64,000 nt of DNA from IDS-8 sp964424805 (GTDB lineage: Bacteria > Pseudomonadota > Gammaproteobacteria > Steroidobacterales > Woeseiaceae): contig CAYRKH010000005.1 in the NCBI GenBank assembly GCA_964424805.1, positions 38,257 through 102,256 on the forward strand, given 5' to 3'. Both the position numbers and the translations under genes were made by a program. Positions 8,695 through 16,899 of this stretch are shown piece after piece. Positions within the stretch are counted from its first letter, which is position 1. Every line of letters starts with the position of its first letter. Under the pieces are notes generated by a model that saw only the letters and a list, made by a program, of their open reading frames with translations, had not been told where the DNA came from and searched no databases.

Positions 8695-9285
8695 ATGAAG
8701 AAGCACGGCCAGAACGGCTTCACGCTTTACGAACTGCTGATAACGATACTGATCGTCGGGGTCATCCTGGGCTGGGGCGTACCGAACCTGGGGGACTTTG
8801 CCAAGAACAGCCGCATCACGGGCACGGCCAACGACCTCCACGGCAGCTTCCTCCTCGCACGGTCGGAAGCGGCGCGCGCAAAGGAAAACATCACGATCTG
8901 TGCCAGCGCCGACCCGACGGGCACGGCGCTGTGCGACGGTGCGAGTTTCGCTGAGGGCTGGATACTGTTTGTCGATATCGACGGCAACATCGAGCGGTCC
9001 GGCACCGGCGAAAACGTGCTGAAGGCGTTCCCGCCCGTGGATAAAAACATCGACGTCAACACCGGCGGAGCCACCTACTTCAGCTTCGCGCCCACGGGTC
9101 TCGGCCGCGGCAACGTCGGCGGCGTCGCCGCGGTCGATACGGCCATGATTTGCGACCAGCGCGGCAACGCGGTCTCCCCCGGCGGAGACTCCGCGGCGCG
9201 CCTGATCGTCGTCACGCCCATCGGCCGATCGACCGTCATTCGCACGCAGGAAACCATCGCCGCTTCCGGCGCGGCCTGCACCTGA
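8695..9285 (+). CDS. GspH/FimT-type minor pseudopilin, copy 2
   Basis: A 196-residue minor pilin paralogous to the preceding gene. The prepilin motif NGFTLYELLITILIVGVILG has the phenylalanine cleavage site and E5. The internal segment ILFVDIDGN corresponds to the FVNADGDG element of copy 1, and cysteines occur at ICASA, LCDGA and MICDQ. A 97-base gap separates it from copy 1, but the following pilV begins 13 bases after its stop. Confidence 0.88.
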   Translation: MKKHGQNGFTLYELLITILIVGVILGWGVPNLGDFAKNSRITGTANDLHGSFLLARSEAARAKENITICASADPTGTALCDGASFAEGWILFVDIDGNIERSGTGENVLKAFPPVDKNIDVNTGGATYFSFAPTGLGRGNVGGVAAVDTAMICDQRGNAVSPGGDSAARLIVVTPIGRSTVIRTQETIAASGAACT

Positions 9286-9298
9286 CCGGACCCTCACC

Positions 9299-9760
9299 AT
9301 GGCAGCGACAAAAGCAACAAGGGGCACGGCGGGATTCTCGCTCATCGAGGTTCTCATCGCGCTGATCGTCATGTCGGTCGGCATGCTCGGCATTGCCGGC
9401 CTCTACGTGCACGGCATGCAGGCCGGCCGCACGTCATTGTTCCGGCAGCACGCGGTCACGCTGGCCGGGGACGTGGCCGACCGGATCCGTGCGAACCCGG
9501 GCGCGGGTGCCGCCTACGCGGGCGCCGGCGCCGACAACGGCTGCGTAGGGGGCACCGTGAACTGCTCGGCGCCGCAGATGGCGGCCCAGGATATCTTCCT
9601 TTGGCAGCAGCAAGCCGACGATACGCTTCCGGACGGACAGGTGACGGTCACCTACAGCGCGGCGGTTCCGTCCGTCTATACCGTCACCGTGTCCTGGAGC
9701 GAGGCTGGACAGGACCCGCCGCCGAAATACGACATCCAGTTTCCCGTTTTCGAGATGTAG
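9299..9760 (+). CDS. pilV: Type IV pilus minor pilin PilV
   Basis: A 153-residue pilin with class III leader and helix GFSLIEVLIALIVMSVGMLG, matching PilV (type IV pilus modification protein). The segment LYVHGMQAGRTS and the AVTLAGDVADRIRANP element are typical of PilV proteins. It lies between the second FimT and pilW with only two bases to pilW, so it is co-translated within a minor-pilin operon that primes and caps pili. Confidence 0.9.
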   Translation: MAATKATRGTAGFSLIEVLIALIVMSVGMLGIAGLYVHGMQAGRTSLFRQHAVTLAGDVADRIRANPGAGAAYAGAGADNGCVGGTVNCSAPQMAAQDIFLWQQQADDTLPDGQVTVTYSAAVPSVYTVTVSWSEAGQDPPPKYDIQFPVFEM

Positions 9761-9762
9761 CG

Positions 9763-10779
9763 ATGACGCGTCGTAACAGGCATCTCCCGGCACGCCGGCA
9801 ACACGACGCCGGCGTCACCCTCGTCGAGCTGATGGTCGCGCTCGCGATCGGCTCGTTCCTGATCATCGGCGCGGTGCAGATCGCCGCGCAGAGCCGCCAC
9901 GCGTTTCGCGTCAACGAGTCCATTGCCAAGGTGCAGGAGATCGCGACGTTTGCCATCGATACGATCGAGGCCGACCTGCGCATGGCGAGCAACTGGGGAC
10001 AGACGAGCCGCGGCGACGCCATCGAGGGCCGGGCGCTTGCCGTCGGGACGGTCGATGAGGAAGCCGACCCGCTGAACGTACTGTCCGCCGCGGCCCAGCT
10101 CTGCGGAGCCGCCTGGGCGCTCAACCTGGCACGGCCGGTGGAGGGGATCGACAACGATTACGGCCTGCCCTGCGATGCCAGCCCGGCCGGCGCGGAGCAG
10201 CAAAACTCCGACGTGCTGACCGTACGCCGCGCGTCGATCGCCTCCGTCGCCGCCGTCGACGGCCGCGTGCAGATCCAGACCTCGCGGCTCCAGGGCCGGC
10301 TGTTCGACGATGACAGCGTGCCGGCCGGGTTCAATGCCGCCAGCTCGACGACCCACAACCTGATCGTCAACTCCTACTACGTGGCCAACAGTTCGGAGCT
10401 GGTTCCGGGGGTGCCCACCCTCAGGCGCAAGACGCTGACCGTCGACGCCGGCGCTCCCGCCATCGTGGACCTGGAAGTTGCGCCGGGGGTCGAGAACCTG
10501 CAGGTCCAGTTCGGCGTGGACATCGACCAGGACAACGCCGTCGATCGCTACGTGAACCCGGGAGCGACCATTCTCAACCCGGCGCATGCCGATTACATTC
10601 CGGCGGCGCGCATCCTGACGGCACGTATCTGGCTCGTCATTCGTTCCATCGATCGGGAGAACGGAATCGTCGACGACCGGGATTACCGGCCCGGCAACGT
10701 CGTTCTCGGCGTGCAGAACGACGACTTCCGGCGCCTGCAGGTGTCGAAGACCATTCTTTTGCGGAACGCACGGACGTGA
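9763..10779 (+). CDS. pilW: Type IV pilus assembly protein PilW
   Basis: A 338-residue protein with prepilin motif AGVTLVELMVALAIGSFLI near residue 20 and the QSRHAFRVNESIAKVQE element typical of PilW. Residues 110-300 are beta-rich with DNDYGLPC and the late RIWLVIRS segment, followed by a FRRLQVSKTILLRN end common to the family. Its start is the ATG two bases after pilV. It is part of the minor-pilin complex that recruits PilY1. The stop overlaps the GTG of pilX. Confidence 0.9.
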   Translation: MTRRNRHLPARRQHDAGVTLVELMVALAIGSFLIIGAVQIAAQSRHAFRVNESIAKVQEIATFAIDTIEADLRMASNWGQTSRGDAIEGRALAVGTVDEEADPLNVLSAAAQLCGAAWALNLARPVEGIDNDYGLPCDASPAGAEQQNSDVLTVRRASIASVAAVDGRVQIQTSRLQGRLFDDDSVPAGFNAASSTTHNLIVNSYYVANSSELVPGVPTLRRKTLTVDAGAPAIVDLEVAPGVENLQVQFGVDIDQDNAVDRYVNPGATILNPAHADYIPAARILTARIWLVIRSIDRENGIVDDRDYRPGNVVLGVQNDDFRRLQVSKTILLRNART

Positions 10780-11246
10780 GGATGAGAACGAAAATCAGCA
10801 GCCAGCGTGGTGCGGCACTGGTCGTCGGACTGGTGTTGCTCGTCGTGGTCACGGTACTCGCCATCTCCGGGATGAACACCGCCACGACCGAGCTTGCCAT
10901 CGCCCGTAACGACCAGAGCTTTGAGAATGCATTCCAGGCCGCCGAAACCGGGCTGGAGCTCGCGCTGTCGCGCGGCTTTTTCGAGACGATCCCGGAGCTC
11001 CACCTGGGGCGGCACGACATTGCGGAAACCGCCTACTCGGTCAACACGGTGATCCGCTTCGAGAACACCACCATAGTGCCCGATAAGGCATTCAGTCTCG
11101 GCAGCGGTATGGCCGCCTATCACTTCGTGGCGGAGGCGACGGCCGAGTCGACGCGCGTCGCCAGCGGCGTCGATAACGACCGCGACGCGTCCGCCGTGCA
11201 TACGCAGGCGTTCTACGTCATCGGCCCCGGCGCGCCGTCGCTCTGA
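10776..11246 (+). CDS. pilX: Type IV pilus assembly protein PilX
   Basis: A 156-residue protein with the PilX N-terminus QRGAALVVGLVLLVVVTVLA, a helix without the usual prepilin glutamate in the same position, followed by AARND-like AIARNDQSFENAFQAAETGLELA, a strong PilX hallmark. The GTG at 10776 overlaps the pilW stop (GTGA); an ATG two codons later (10782) preceded by GTGAGG is an equally good start. It belongs to the minor pilin set. Confidence 0.88.
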   Translation: MRMRTKISSQRGAALVVGLVLLVVVTVLAISGMNTATTELAIARNDQSFENAFQAAETGLELALSRGFFETIPELHLGRHDIAETAYSVNTVIRFENTTIVPDKAFSLGSGMAAYHFVAEATAESTRVASGVDNDRDASAVHTQAFYVIGPGAPSL

Positions 11247-11276
11247 TCACCAAGCAAGAATTGGGGAACTAACGTC

Positions 11277-11615
11277 ATGTCCATTCGCAGCCTGCTCGCC
11301 GTCCTGGTGGTGGCGCTCAGCGCCCCGGCCGCCGCTCAACTGGAAGTGGTTTCCGAGGCCTACGAAGTTTCCCTCGCAAATCTGCGCCTGCCCGTCACCG
11401 CCAACGGCACGCTGACCTTCCGGCAGTGCAACACCTGTGACTACCGGACCGTCCGGGTCACGGCCGCGACGCTGTACGAAGTGAACGACCAGGCGCGTAC
11501 CCTGCAGGATTTTCGCAAGGAGCTCGGAGGCGTCCAGGACGCCGGAAACGTAATCGCTACCGTCCTGCACCACCTCGAATCAGACTCGGTCACGGCGATC
11601 CATGTCTGGTTCTGA
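11277..11615 (+). CDS. Small secreted protein of unknown function in pilus cluster
   Basis: A 112-residue protein not recognised as a named family. Residues 1-20 (MSIRSLLAVLVVALSAPAAA) are a classical Sec signal peptide. The mature part has one close cysteine pair in FRQCNTCDYRTVRV and ends in IHVWF. It lies between pilX (31 bases upstream) and pilY1 (31 bases downstream) on the same strand and is likely co-expressed. The CxxC pair could be a disulfide stabilising a small beta domain. A role in pilus function is inferred from position only. Confidence 0.75.
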   Translation: MSIRSLLAVLVVALSAPAAAQLEVVSEAYEVSLANLRLPVTANGTLTFRQCNTCDYRTVRVTAATLYEVNDQARTLQDFRKELGGVQDAGNVIATVLHHLESDSVTAIHVWF

Positions 11616-11646
11616 TCCTTACAGGACGAAGGAACGAGGTAGCAAC

Positions 11647-14600
11647 ATGAACCGCGCGCTACGAAGAACGAGAGGGGCCAGCCTTGGACTACTGCTGGTA
11701 GTACTCACCGGCGCCCCTGCCCTGGCGGACGACACGGAACTGATGCTCGTGACGCCGGATGTCGTGGTCAAGCCCAACATACTGTTCATGCTCGACACGT
11801 CCGGGAGCATGCTCGGCACGGTGCGGACGAAAACCCCGTACAACCCAGGCGATCCGTATGGCGGCGCCTGCGATTCCGATGCGATCTACTGGACCGATGT
11901 GGATGTCGCCCCCAGTTGCACAAGTGACCAGAAGATTCCCAAGAGCGAATTCGCGTGCCGTGCAGCCGACGCACGGCTGGCCGGAATCGGCAGCTACGCC
12001 GATACCATGGTGCAGTTCCGGGAAACGGCAGGTGTCGAGCGCTGGCAGGAGCTGGCGCCCGGCGATGACGGTACGGTGGAGTGCATGGCGGATTCGGGCC
12101 GCCACGGCGACGGCACGGCCGGGGTTTATGCCACGAACAATGGAGACAAGTTCACCGCCGACGCCACGCAGGAACTGGCCTGGGGAAGCGCACCCGCGAC
12201 CGTGACCTACACCGTCTACGACGGCAACTACCTCAACTGGAAGAGTTCCGCCCTCGAAGTCGACGTCAGGAAAATCGATATTCTGAAGTCCGTGACCAAG
12301 TCCGTACTGAACTCCATTTCGGACGTGAACGTCGGGATCATGCGGTTCAACGGCAGCAATGGCGGGGTGGTCATCAAGGCGATGAGCGACCTGGACGCCG
12401 ATCGTGACGCCATACTCAACAAGGTCGACAGCCTCCCGGCACAGGGCAATACCCCGCTGGCGGAAGTCATGTACGAAGGGGCGCTCTACTGGCGCGGTGC
12501 AGCCGCCTTCTTCGGCAACGGGCACTCCCTGACGGACCCGGCCGCGGTCAGCGCTTCCGGGTCCTACATTCCGCCGGGCACCGCGGTTTGCACCAAGAAC
12601 TACAACGTGCTGCTGTCGGACGGGCAACCCCAGGACAACTCCAACCAGGCACCCAGCCTGGTCGGCAACCTCCCGGGGTTCACCGGCCAGTGCGAGGCCG
12701 CCGGGGACGGGACTTGCCTGCAGGAAATCGCACACTACCTGGCGACGGCAGCTGAAGAAGAAGAACGGGTCATCACGCACACTATCGGCTTCGCCGATGA
12801 CATCCCCAGCCTGGAGGGCACAGCCGCCGGTGCCGGCGGCCAGTATTTCCGGGCGGACGACGTCGAGACCCTGACGACGGTCTTGCTCAAGATATTCACC
12901 GATATCCAGAAGCAATCGATGTCGTTCACGGCGCCGTCGGTATCGGTCAACTCCTTCAATCGAACCCAGAACCTCAACGACCTGTATATGGCGGTGTTCT
13001 CGGCGAAGGGCAACGTGCACTGGCCCGGCAACCTCAAGAAGTACCGGATCGCCGACGGCCGGATCGTCGATGCCGACGACGCCGACGCCGTGAACCCGAC
13101 CAGTGGCTTTTTCGATGCCAACTCGCGAAGCCTCTGGAGCGACACTCCAGATGGCGCAGAAGTGGAGGCCGGGGGCGCCGCGCACAAGCTGCCCGCTCCG
13201 GCTGCACGCAAGCTGTACACGAACAAAGGTACCGGGGGCGGCCTGGTTGCGGTCAGCACCAGCAGCGTGATGTCGAGCGAGCTCGGGCTTACGGGCTCGG
13301 CCGGCGAACCGACGCACCAGGAGTTGATCGACTGGATGCACGGCAAGGATGTGCGGGACGAGGACCTGCAGCCGGATACCGACACGCGGTTCGTGATGGG
13401 AGACCCGCTGCACTCGCAGCCGGCCGCCGTGGTTTACGGGGGTAGCGCGGGCGATCCGCACGTCGTCGTTTTCGTGGCGACCAACGACGGCTACCTGCAC
13501 GCCATCGACGGCAAAGAAGGGAACGAGCTCTGGTCGTTCATACCGGCCGAGTTGCTCGGTGACATGAACCGGCTCTATTTCGATCCGGAAACGACGTTCA
13601 AGCACTACGGGATCGACGGCAACATCGTGCCCGTGGTGTTCGATGAAAACAATGACGGCACGATCAACGGTGACGATTTCGTCTACCTCGTGTTCGGTAT
13701 GCGGCGCGGCGGTAACAGCTACTATGCCCTGGACGTCACCGACCGGAATAACCCGAAGCTTTTGTGGCTGACCCAGCTTCCGGAAGCCGGACAAAGCTGG
13801 TCGACGCCTGTGGTTGCCATGGTGGACACCGACGACACCGACAACCCGGATTCCAGGATAGAAAATGCCGTGCTGATCGTGGGTGGGGGCTACGATCCCG
13901 TGCACGACACGCCGGCGTACCCGACGTCCGCCCGGGACACACAGGGTGCCGGCATCCATATGCTCGATCTGTTCACCGGCACGCCCGTCTGGTCGGCCGG
14001 CCCGGCCGACTCGGCGGCAGACCTGAAGCTCGATGACATGAAACGCGCCATCCCGACCGACATTCGCGTCGTCGACCTGACCGGCGACGGCCTCGCCGAC
14101 CGTATGTACGCGGTGGACATCGGCGGACAGGTGTGGCGCTTCGACATCACCAACGGAAACCCGGTGAACAGGCTGGTCGAAGGCGGCGTGATTGCGCGGC
14201 TCGGTCCCGAAGGCACGGGAGACGACCTCGACAATCCACGGCGCTTCTACAATTCGCCGGACGTTGCCATCTTCCAGGACCCGATCCAGGGACGGCGCTT
14301 CATCTCCGTCAGCATCGGCAGCGGCTACCGCGCGCATCCGCTGAACACGTCGGCTACCGACATGTTCTTCTCGGTCCGGGATCCGGCCGTCTTCAACCGG
14401 CTCACGGCCGACGACTACGCCAACTACGACGTGACGACGATCGACCGCCTGGTTTCGGTGACGCCCGGTACGCCGGCTACCATCGGCCCGCTGGACCGGG
14501 GCTGGCGGTACACGCTGCCGGACAACCAGGCGGTGCTGGCCGACTCCCTCACCTTCGCGGATTCGGTGTTCATCGTAGCCTTCTCGCCCGAGGTGAACAC

Positions 14601-14907
14601 GAATAACCCGTGCCAGCCCAGCGCCGGGCTGAATCTCCTCTACCAGGTCAACGTGGCCAACGGCGACTTCGCGGTCAACAACCTGGACTCGCCGGTTGAC
14701 CGGGAAGAGACCCCGTACGCGACCGAGATCGCCCAGGGTGGAATTGCACCGTCGCCGGCGGCCCTATTCCCGGCTTCGACGGCGGAGGATTGCGAAGGCG
14801 CGGAGTGCGCGGAACCGCCGATATTCTGCGTCGGCGCCGAGTGCTTTGATCCGGGTTTCGATAACAACCCGGTCCGGACCCTGTGGACCCAGGACGGCAT
14901 CGAATGA
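11647..14907 (+). CDS. pilY1: Type IV pilus tip/biogenesis protein PilY1
   Basis: A 1086-residue exported protein. The ATG at 11647, with GAGG just upstream, gives a signal peptide through about residue 27. A von Willebrand A-like domain begins at residue 45; its MIDAS motif DxSxS is D50-TSGS. The C-terminal half (about residues 560-1050) is the PilY1 beta-propeller, with DPLHSQPAAVVYG, TNDGYLHAID, LFGMRRGG-like and DIGGQVWRFDI segments. A calcium loop of EF-hand type lies at about residues 666-677 (DENNDGTINGDD), matching the known PilY1 calcium site that controls pilus retraction. The protein would sit on the pilus tip and act in adhesion and surface sensing. Its last codon overlaps pilE. 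Confidence 0.95.
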   Translation: MNRALRRTRGASLGLLLVVLTGAPALADDTELMLVTPDVVVKPNILFMLDTSGSMLGTVRTKTPYNPGDPYGGACDSDAIYWTDVDVAPSCTSDQKIPKSEFACRAADARLAGIGSYADTMVQFRETAGVERWQELAPGDDGTVECMADSGRHGDGTAGVYATNNGDKFTADATQELAWGSAPATVTYTVYDGNYLNWKSSALEVDVRKIDILKSVTKSVLNSISDVNVGIMRFNGSNGGVVIKAMSDLDADRDAILNKVDSLPAQGNTPLAEVMYEGALYWRGAAAFFGNGHSLTDPAAVSASGSYIPPGTAVCTKNYNVLLSDGQPQDNSNQAPSLVGNLPGFTGQCEAAGDGTCLQEIAHYLATAAEEEERVITHTIGFADDIPSLEGTAAGAGGQYFRADDVETLTTVLLKIFTDIQKQSMSFTAPSVSVNSFNRTQNLNDLYMAVFSAKGNVHWPGNLKKYRIADGRIVDADDADAVNPTSGFFDANSRSLWSDTPDGAEVEAGGAAHKLPAPAARKLYTNKGTGGGLVAVSTSSVMSSELGLTGSAGEPTHQELIDWMHGKDVRDEDLQPDTDTRFVMGDPLHSQPAAVVYGGSAGDPHVVVFVATNDGYLHAIDGKEGNELWSFIPAELLGDMNRLYFDPETTFKHYGIDGNIVPVVFDENNDGTINGDDFVYLVFGMRRGGNSYYALDVTDRNNPKLLWLTQLPEAGQSWSTPVVAMVDTDDTDNPDSRIENAVLIVGGGYDPVHDTPAYPTSARDTQGAGIHMLDLFTGTPVWSAGPADSAADLKLDDMKRAIPTDIRVVDLTGDGLADRMYAVDIGGQVWRFDITNGNPVNRLVEGGVIARLGPEGTGDDLDNPRRFYNSPDVAIFQDPIQGRRFISVSIGSGYRAHPLNTSATDMFFSVRDPAVFNRLTADDYANYDVTTIDRLVSVTPGTPATIGPLDRGWRYTLPDNQAVLADSLTFADSVFIVAFSPEVNTNNPCQPSAGLNLLYQVNVANGDFAVNNLDSPVDREETPYATEIAQGGIAPSPAALFPASTAEDCEGAECAEPPIFCVGAECFDPGFDNNPVRTLWTQDGIE

Positions 14908-15338
14908 TGCGGGCAGCAGCCAGGAGCCGCCGCGGCGCGCGCGGCGTCACACTCATCGAGCTGATGATCGTCGTCGTGGTCGTCGGCATCCTTGCGGCTC
15001 TCGCCTACCCGAACTATCGGCAGCACGTACAGCGTTCCAAGCGTGTCGAAGCGATGTCGGCGCTGCTCAGGATTGCAACCGAGCAGGAGCGCTATTACCT
15101 GAACAACAACACCTACACCGCGGACCTGCAGGACCTGGGATTCGACAACAGCGCTTTCACGACGGATTCAGGCACCTACCGCGTGACGGTTACCGGCGCC
15201 GACGCCAACACGTACACGGCGCAGGCCGAGTACCTCGTCGGGGACGACGAAGCCGGGAAGTGCGAGTTGTTCACGATCGACGCAACGGGCAGGAAAGGCT
15301 CCAGTCCGAATACCGACTGCTGGGCCAGCACGCAATAG
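14904..15338 (+). CDS. pilE: Type IV pilin PilE (minor pilin)
   Basis: A 144-residue pilin with leader and helix GVTLIELMIVVVVVGILAAL, then YPNYRQHVQRSKRVEAMSALL and an EQERYYLNNNTY segment typical of PilE. A C-terminal cysteine pair (C in GKCELF and DCWAS) can form the pilin D-loop. The ATG at 14904 overlaps the pilY1 stop (ATGA). It closes the cluster and converges on lspA six bases after its stop. Confidence 0.92.
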   Translation: MMRAAARSRRGARGVTLIELMIVVVVVGILAALAYPNYRQHVQRSKRVEAMSALLRIATEQERYYLNNNTYTADLQDLGFDNSAFTTDSGTYRVTVTGADANTYTAQAEYLVGDDEAGKCELFTIDATGRKGSSPNTDCWASTQ

Positions 15339-15344
15339 CGCCGA

Positions 15345-15875
15345 TCATCCCTCCGGCTGCGCCGACCGCTGCTTCCCCGAGAAGAACAGCGCGTCCACGA
15401 TCAGGAGCACCGCGCCAACCGTAATCGCGGAATCCGCGACGTTGAACGACGGGAACGGCCAGCCCACGATCAGGACCTGCACGAAATCCACGACATAGCC
15501 GAGCCGGATGCGATCGATCACGTTGCCGATGGCGCCGCCGAGCACCAGCGCGAGCCCGGCCGACAGCACGAGCTGGCGGCTCGTGCGCAGGCGCCACAGC
15601 CAGACCACGATCACCGCGCTGATGCCGAGTGCCAGCGCGGTGAACAGCCAGCGCTGCCACCCGTCCGCATCGGCCAGGAAGCTGAACGCCGCGCCCTCGT
15701 TCCGCTGGTGGGTGATGTTCAGGAATGGCAGCAGGCTGATCCGGTCGTACAGCGATACCCAGTGGACGATGGCCCACTTGCTGAGCTGATCCAGCACGAC
15801 TATCGCCAGCGCAACAGAGATCCACAGCGCGAACGGAGCGCGCCTGGGCAGCGCTTCGGGGCTTTCCTCGGTCAA
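15345..15875 (-). CDS. lspA: Lipoprotein signal peptidase (signal peptidase II)
   Basis: A 176-residue integral membrane aspartic peptidase with four predicted helices that removes signal peptides from prolipoproteins. Catalytic aspartates lie in the family motifs GNVIDRIRLGYVVDF and FNVADSAI. An N-terminal DQLSKW motif is also present. The start is a TTG at 15875 that overlaps the ribF stop (TTGA); no in-frame ATG exists nearby, so translation is probably coupled to ribF. In most gammaproteobacteria ileS lies between ribF and lspA; here it is absent. Confidence 0.95.
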   Translation of the reverse strand: MTEESPEALPRRAPFALWISVALAIVVLDQLSKWAIVHWVSLYDRISLLPFLNITHQRNEGAAFSFLADADGWQRWLFTALALGISAVIVVWLWRLRTSRQLVLSAGLALVLGGAIGNVIDRIRLGYVVDFVQVLIVGWPFPSFNVADSAITVGAVLLIVDALFFSGKQRSAQPEG

Positions 15876-16813
15876 GTCTTTTCCTCGCTCAGCAATTCTT
15901 TCGCGCGCGCCGCATCCCGGTGCATCTGCTCGATCAACGATTGCTCGTCGTCGAACTTCTGCTCGCTGCGCAGGCGGGCAATGAAATCCACGTGAATGTA
16001 GCTTCCGTATATCTGCCGGTCAAAATCGAATATGTGCACCTCGAGCAGCGGCTTGGTGCCCCCGAACGTCGGGCGCGTCCCGACGCTCGCCACCGCATCG
16101 AGCGGCTCATCCGCGAGCCCGCGAACACGCGCCGCGAAGATTCCCATGATCGGGCTCTGCCGACGCCGCAGGTCGACGTTCGCGGTCGGGAAGCCGAGCG
16201 TGCGACCAAGCTTGTCGCCGCTTACCACCTTGCCGGACATGCTGTATGACCTGCCGAGGAGCTTCTCGGCGCGCGCCATATCGCCGCTCCAGAGCGCCTC
16301 GCGAATCGCGGTGCTGCTCACGCGCTCGCCGTCCACGAGAATACTGGACGCCTGGTGCACCTCGAAGCCGAGCGCCCCGGACGCGCGGCGCAGGTGCTCC
16401 ACCGTCCCCTGCCGACGCGCGGCGAAGCAGAAATCATCGCCGATGACGAGATGGCGAATGTTCATCGCCTGTATCAGGATCTGCCGGATGAAGGTATCGA
16501 CGGCGAGGCTGCGCATACGCCGGTCGAATCGCGGGCAGAAAAACAGGTCGACTCCTGCCGCGGCCAGCCCGTCGAATTTCTCACGGAAGCGCATGAGGCG
16601 CGCCGGCGGCCTCGACGCCGCGAAGAACTCCTTCGGCGTCGGCTCGAAGCTCATGACGATGGACGGCAGGCGCTCGTCTGCCGAGATCGCCAGCACGCGC
16701 TCCAGCAGCTTCCGGTGGCCGAGGTGCAGGCCGTCATAGGAGCCGATGGTCGCGACGCTGCCGCCGGCAACGCGCCGGAAAGGAAAACTCGCGGCCGTAC
16801 GAACGAGGTGCAC
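15872..16813 (-). CDS. ribF: Bifunctional riboflavin kinase/FAD synthetase
   Basis: A 313-residue enzyme that makes FMN from riboflavin and FAD from FMN. The N-terminal adenylyltransferase domain has GSYDGLHLGHRKLL and the later SSTAIREAL motif. The C-terminal kinase domain has GRTLGFPTANVDL and the VASVGTRPTFGG segment. The start is a GTG at 16813. It overlaps lspA by four bases and follows murJ by 86 bases in the same direction. Confidence 0.95.
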   Translation of the reverse strand: MHLVRTAASFPFRRVAGGSVATIGSYDGLHLGHRKLLERVLAISADERLPSIVMSFEPTPKEFFAASRPPARLMRFREKFDGLAAAGVDLFFCPRFDRRMRSLAVDTFIRQILIQAMNIRHLVIGDDFCFAARRQGTVEHLRRASGALGFEVHQASSILVDGERVSSTAIREALWSGDMARAEKLLGRSYSMSGKVVSGDKLGRTLGFPTANVDLRRRQSPIMGIFAARVRGLADEPLDAVASVGTRPTFGGTKPLLEVHIFDFDRQIYGSYIHVDFIARLRSEQKFDDEQSLIEQMHRDAARAKELLSEEKT

Positions 16814-16899
16814 GTTCTTTCAGGTCCTTCGCGACAGGCGATCGGGAATCGTCATGGGATTAATTGTACTTGGCGCACGCTACATTATCCGCATCACGC

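Noticed and set aside
11689..14337. An 882-codon open frame on the minus strand inside pilY1
   Set aside because: Same reason: no motif, no start signal, and the opposite strand encodes a clear PilY1.
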